DNA of 64,000 bases from NCBI RefSeq assembly GCF_030384665.1, contig NC_083676.1, forward strand, positions 1,240,001-1,304,000. The letters are read 5' to 3'. Position numbers and translations under genes: made by a program. The first letter of the stretch is position 1, and the number at the start of each line of letters is the position of its first letter. This stretch comes from Lodderomyces elongisporus (taxonomy: Eukaryota; Ascomycota; Pichiomycetes; Serinales; Debaryomycetaceae). This document shows positions 62,011-64,000 of the stretch, one piece after another. Below the pieces are notes generated by a model. It was not told where the DNA came from. It saw nothing but the letters and a program-made list of their open reading frames with translations, and did no database searches.

Positions 62011-63048
62011 TTATGCTAAACTCTTTTTAATCCATTCATTGTGTAAAGTAATGACCGCGGGGATCATTTCGCTTTCAATCTCCTTTCCGTTGGCCACTTC
62101 CTCATCAGTCAACCTTACCCAATGATCATCGTGTTCGAGGTCGACAAAGACAACTTCCTTTTTTCTCGTTTGTAACAAGTTACCAATCACAAGTTGGTGA
62201 TGGTATCTTTCCAAAGCGCTTTTTGCCTTTTTGATCAATATACTGCTATCTGTCTCCAATTTAAAGCTGATAATCATTGCGCCTGAAGACCAGTTTTCAA
62301 CCAATCTGCTTAAAAACTTGGGTACTTGTGCCAAGCGAATGACCAATTCACCATCTGTTGCGGCAGAGCTCTGGATCTTATGTTGGGGCATTCTTGATTG
62401 TGGAATAAAAAAGTCTGACACTGCAGCCGCGAGATAGAACAAGGCCTTGTTTGTGCATGGTTTCAATTCTTCCGAGATTAGCTTCAAGGTGTACAAGTAT
62501 TGGTTAACTGTGGTGTATGGGATGAGCAAAAGTGAATTGGAGTCTTGTGCTTCGTGGTATTTGCGGTATACATGCAACATTTGTTCGCTGTATTTCGGAT
62601 CAATTTCAATCTTGCCATTAACTTCGGTCATATAGTCTAGGAAGCAGTTTGTTGAGTGACTATAATGCCTCGAGTAAGGAAGTAGAGAAAACTCTCGGTG
62701 TAAAAAGATTACGGCATACCCGTTTTCAAGAAAGTATTCGGCAGAAGTAGCCCCTCTTGTACCAGCGCTGAAATTGTCAATGAACCGCACAGTATTATTT
62801 TCCAATGGGACTGTAGTTCCGCCTGAAGTAACCAAGGCGATTCTTTTCCCGGTGTTTTCCAAATGGTATTTGATGAACTTATCGAGCTCCTCCTTGATCT
62901 CGGGCAAGTATGATGGGGGTTTGTGGTTGGCAAAGTACTTGTCTTCATCGGAGATTTGAGCCGCTGCAAACTCGGGGATCTCTCTGTTGATGGCTGTGGC
63001 CTCTTCAGGGTTTGAAGTGTGGAAATTTTTCTGGTGAGCTGGAGTCAT
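62011..63048 (-). CDS. CAB2: Phosphopantothenoylcysteine synthetase (coenzyme A synthesis)
   Basis: 345 residues. Cab2 joins 4'-phosphopantothenate to cysteine, the second step of coenzyme A synthesis after pantothenate kinase. Family motifs are ALVTSGGTTVPLENNTVRFIDNFSAGTRGA (~residues 70-100), with its nucleotide-binding glycine-rich turn, then FYLAAAVSDFFIP (~205-217), and a C-terminal segment containing KTR-like RKKEVVFV. The order matches eukaryotic PPCS. Start ATG at 63046-63048. Confidence 0.92.
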   Translation of the reverse strand: MTPAHQKNFHTSNPEEATAINREIPEFAAAQISDEDKYFANHKPPSYLPEIKEELDKFIKYHLENTGKRIALVTSGGTTVPLENNTVRFIDNFSAGTRGATSAEYFLENGYAVIFLHREFSLLPYSRHYSHSTNCFLDYMTEVNGKIEIDPKYSEQMLHVYRKYHEAQDSNSLLLIPYTTVNQYLYTLKLISEELKPCTNKALFYLAAAVSDFFIPQSRMPQHKIQSSAATDGELVIRLAQVPKFLSRLVENWSSGAMIISFKLETDSSILIKKAKSALERYHHQLVIGNLLQTRKKEVVFVDLEHDDHWVRLTDEEVANGKEIESEMIPAVITLHNEWIKKSLA

Positions 63049-64000
63049 TATTTAAGCAGTTGAATCCAATTGGAGAAATAAATCTGAATATAGTCTAGCT
63101 TAGTTGACAATGGGTTGGGAAATTTTTATTATGTGAGACAACAAAAATATTCTGGGGTACGAACCTCTCTGAAGAGAATGAGAAAAAAAAATAAAATAAA
63201 AAGGGAAGAGAATCGCACCAAAAAAAAAAAAAAAAAAAAAAAAAAACTGGAATAGAAAATTCAGTGATACCAACTGTTTTTCTTTTTGTTGTTGTTGTTG
63301 TTGTAGTAGTAGTAGTAGTACTTTTTTGGATACTTGGAAATCATTGATGTTTTTGTAGAAATGGTGTACTTTCTTTGCTTCCAATTTTTTTTTTGTATTC
63401 TTTTTTCCTCTTACCAAGTATTTGTAGTAAAATGTGTTGTTACAAGCTAGCTTGTGATGTTGAAGAGAATAACTGGTTGTTAGTGAGTTATTGGCATGAA
63501 TTTGAGAAGAAAAAAAACCCCCCCAAAAAAAAAGGAGGAAAAGAAAAGAGAGTCCAATTTGTCACATACCAAAAGCTATGATAAACTATTTACACTTTTT
63601 TAGAGGATAAAAATACCTACATACTAAAAGAACAAAAAAGAAACTGGTTGTTCTTCATAAAATATAACACACCCCATACATTCGAAGCTCATCACCCAAA
63701 TGACGTAGTAACTTTTCAATTCAGATATAAGACTAGAATATAAACATTTTAGCAAGCAATCCAAGGAAAAAGATGAACTAAAGATATGACATGGATTGCA
63801 ATATTTCCTGATTTTTTCTTTTCTTTTTTTCATAATAAATAAAAAAGAAGGACATAAAGAAACACTCTGACCCCTTCCCCCTTCCTCCGAGGTTGCTGCT
63901 GCTGCACTAAAAAAAAAAAGTTGAAGAACATTTTAAAAATTTCCCAATTGGGAAAATGAAATTTAAAAAACGCCTTTTTTTTTTTTTTACCAAAATAAGC
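63049..64000. other. Window end: CAB2 promoter and undefined intergenic DNA
   Basis: 952 bp. Holds an A25-type homopolymer at about 63,221-63,246, a (TTG)n/(TAG)n run at 63,285-63,320, and a perfect 14-bp palindrome ACAAGCTAGCTTGT at 63,442-63,455. No gene recognised; a neighbouring gene may begin outside the window. Confidence 0.45.

Overview
The window is nuclear DNA from a budding yeast of the CUG-Ser clade (Candida/Lodderomyces relatives). The grounds are dense mostly single-exon genes, AT-rich intergenic DNA, heavy TTG use for leucine with rare CTG, long Gln/Asn/Ser tracts, and gene content (MRR1-type regulator, KRE6/SKN1 pair, UBP1, CRZ1, SAM50) that as I recall lies close together on one Candida albicans chromosome arm. 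Direct support for CUG read as serine is a CTG codon in one KRE6/SKN1 paralogue (36804-36806) aligned with a TCA serine codon in the other, and a six-CTG cluster in SAM50 that becomes polyserine. The species is not settled; a C. parapsilosis/L. elongisporus-like yeast is my guess. No database search was possible.

Layout. 1-7479: a Ty3/gypsy-type LTR retrotransposon missing its 5' end: leader with a tandem repeat, intact gag (591-2351), intact pol (2320-6903) reached by a likely +1 frameshift, polypurine tract, and 3' LTR. 8553-17185: two tandem zinc-cluster transcription factors of the MRR1 family. 17617-22 kb: a PQ-loop vacuolar transporter and a FAA2-like acyl-CoA synthetase. 24400-26643: SGF11 (with an intron) and SEN54, divergent. 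27022-37124: two KRE6/SKN1-type glucan-synthesis membrane proteins, transcribed apart from a 5.3-kb gene-free region. 38211-43408: two tandem flavin monooxygenases. 44061-55004: FYV10/GID9, BMT5, UBP1, PUB1, TRM12. 57142-59763: CRZ1. 60266-63048: SAM50 and CAB2.

The genes are mostly independent housekeeping and regulatory loci. Thematic links are drug/stress response (MRR1 family, CRZ1), cell wall (KRE6/SKN1, and CRZ1 through calcineurin), RNA modification (SEN54, BMT5, TRM12), and protein turnover/deubiquitination (FYV10, UBP1, SGF11). Several apparent long ORFs start at TTG or GTG; I moved those starts to the first in-frame ATG.

Most unusual signals: a candidate +1 frameshift heptamer GCG-AGG-C combining halves of the Ty3 and Ty1 signals; a duplicated polypurine tract; a nine-copy 11-bp array carrying Pumilio-like sites just after the FAA2-like stop codon; a CTG-rich serine insert in SAM50; and a G-rich/hairpin island in the KRE6/SKN1 intergenic region.
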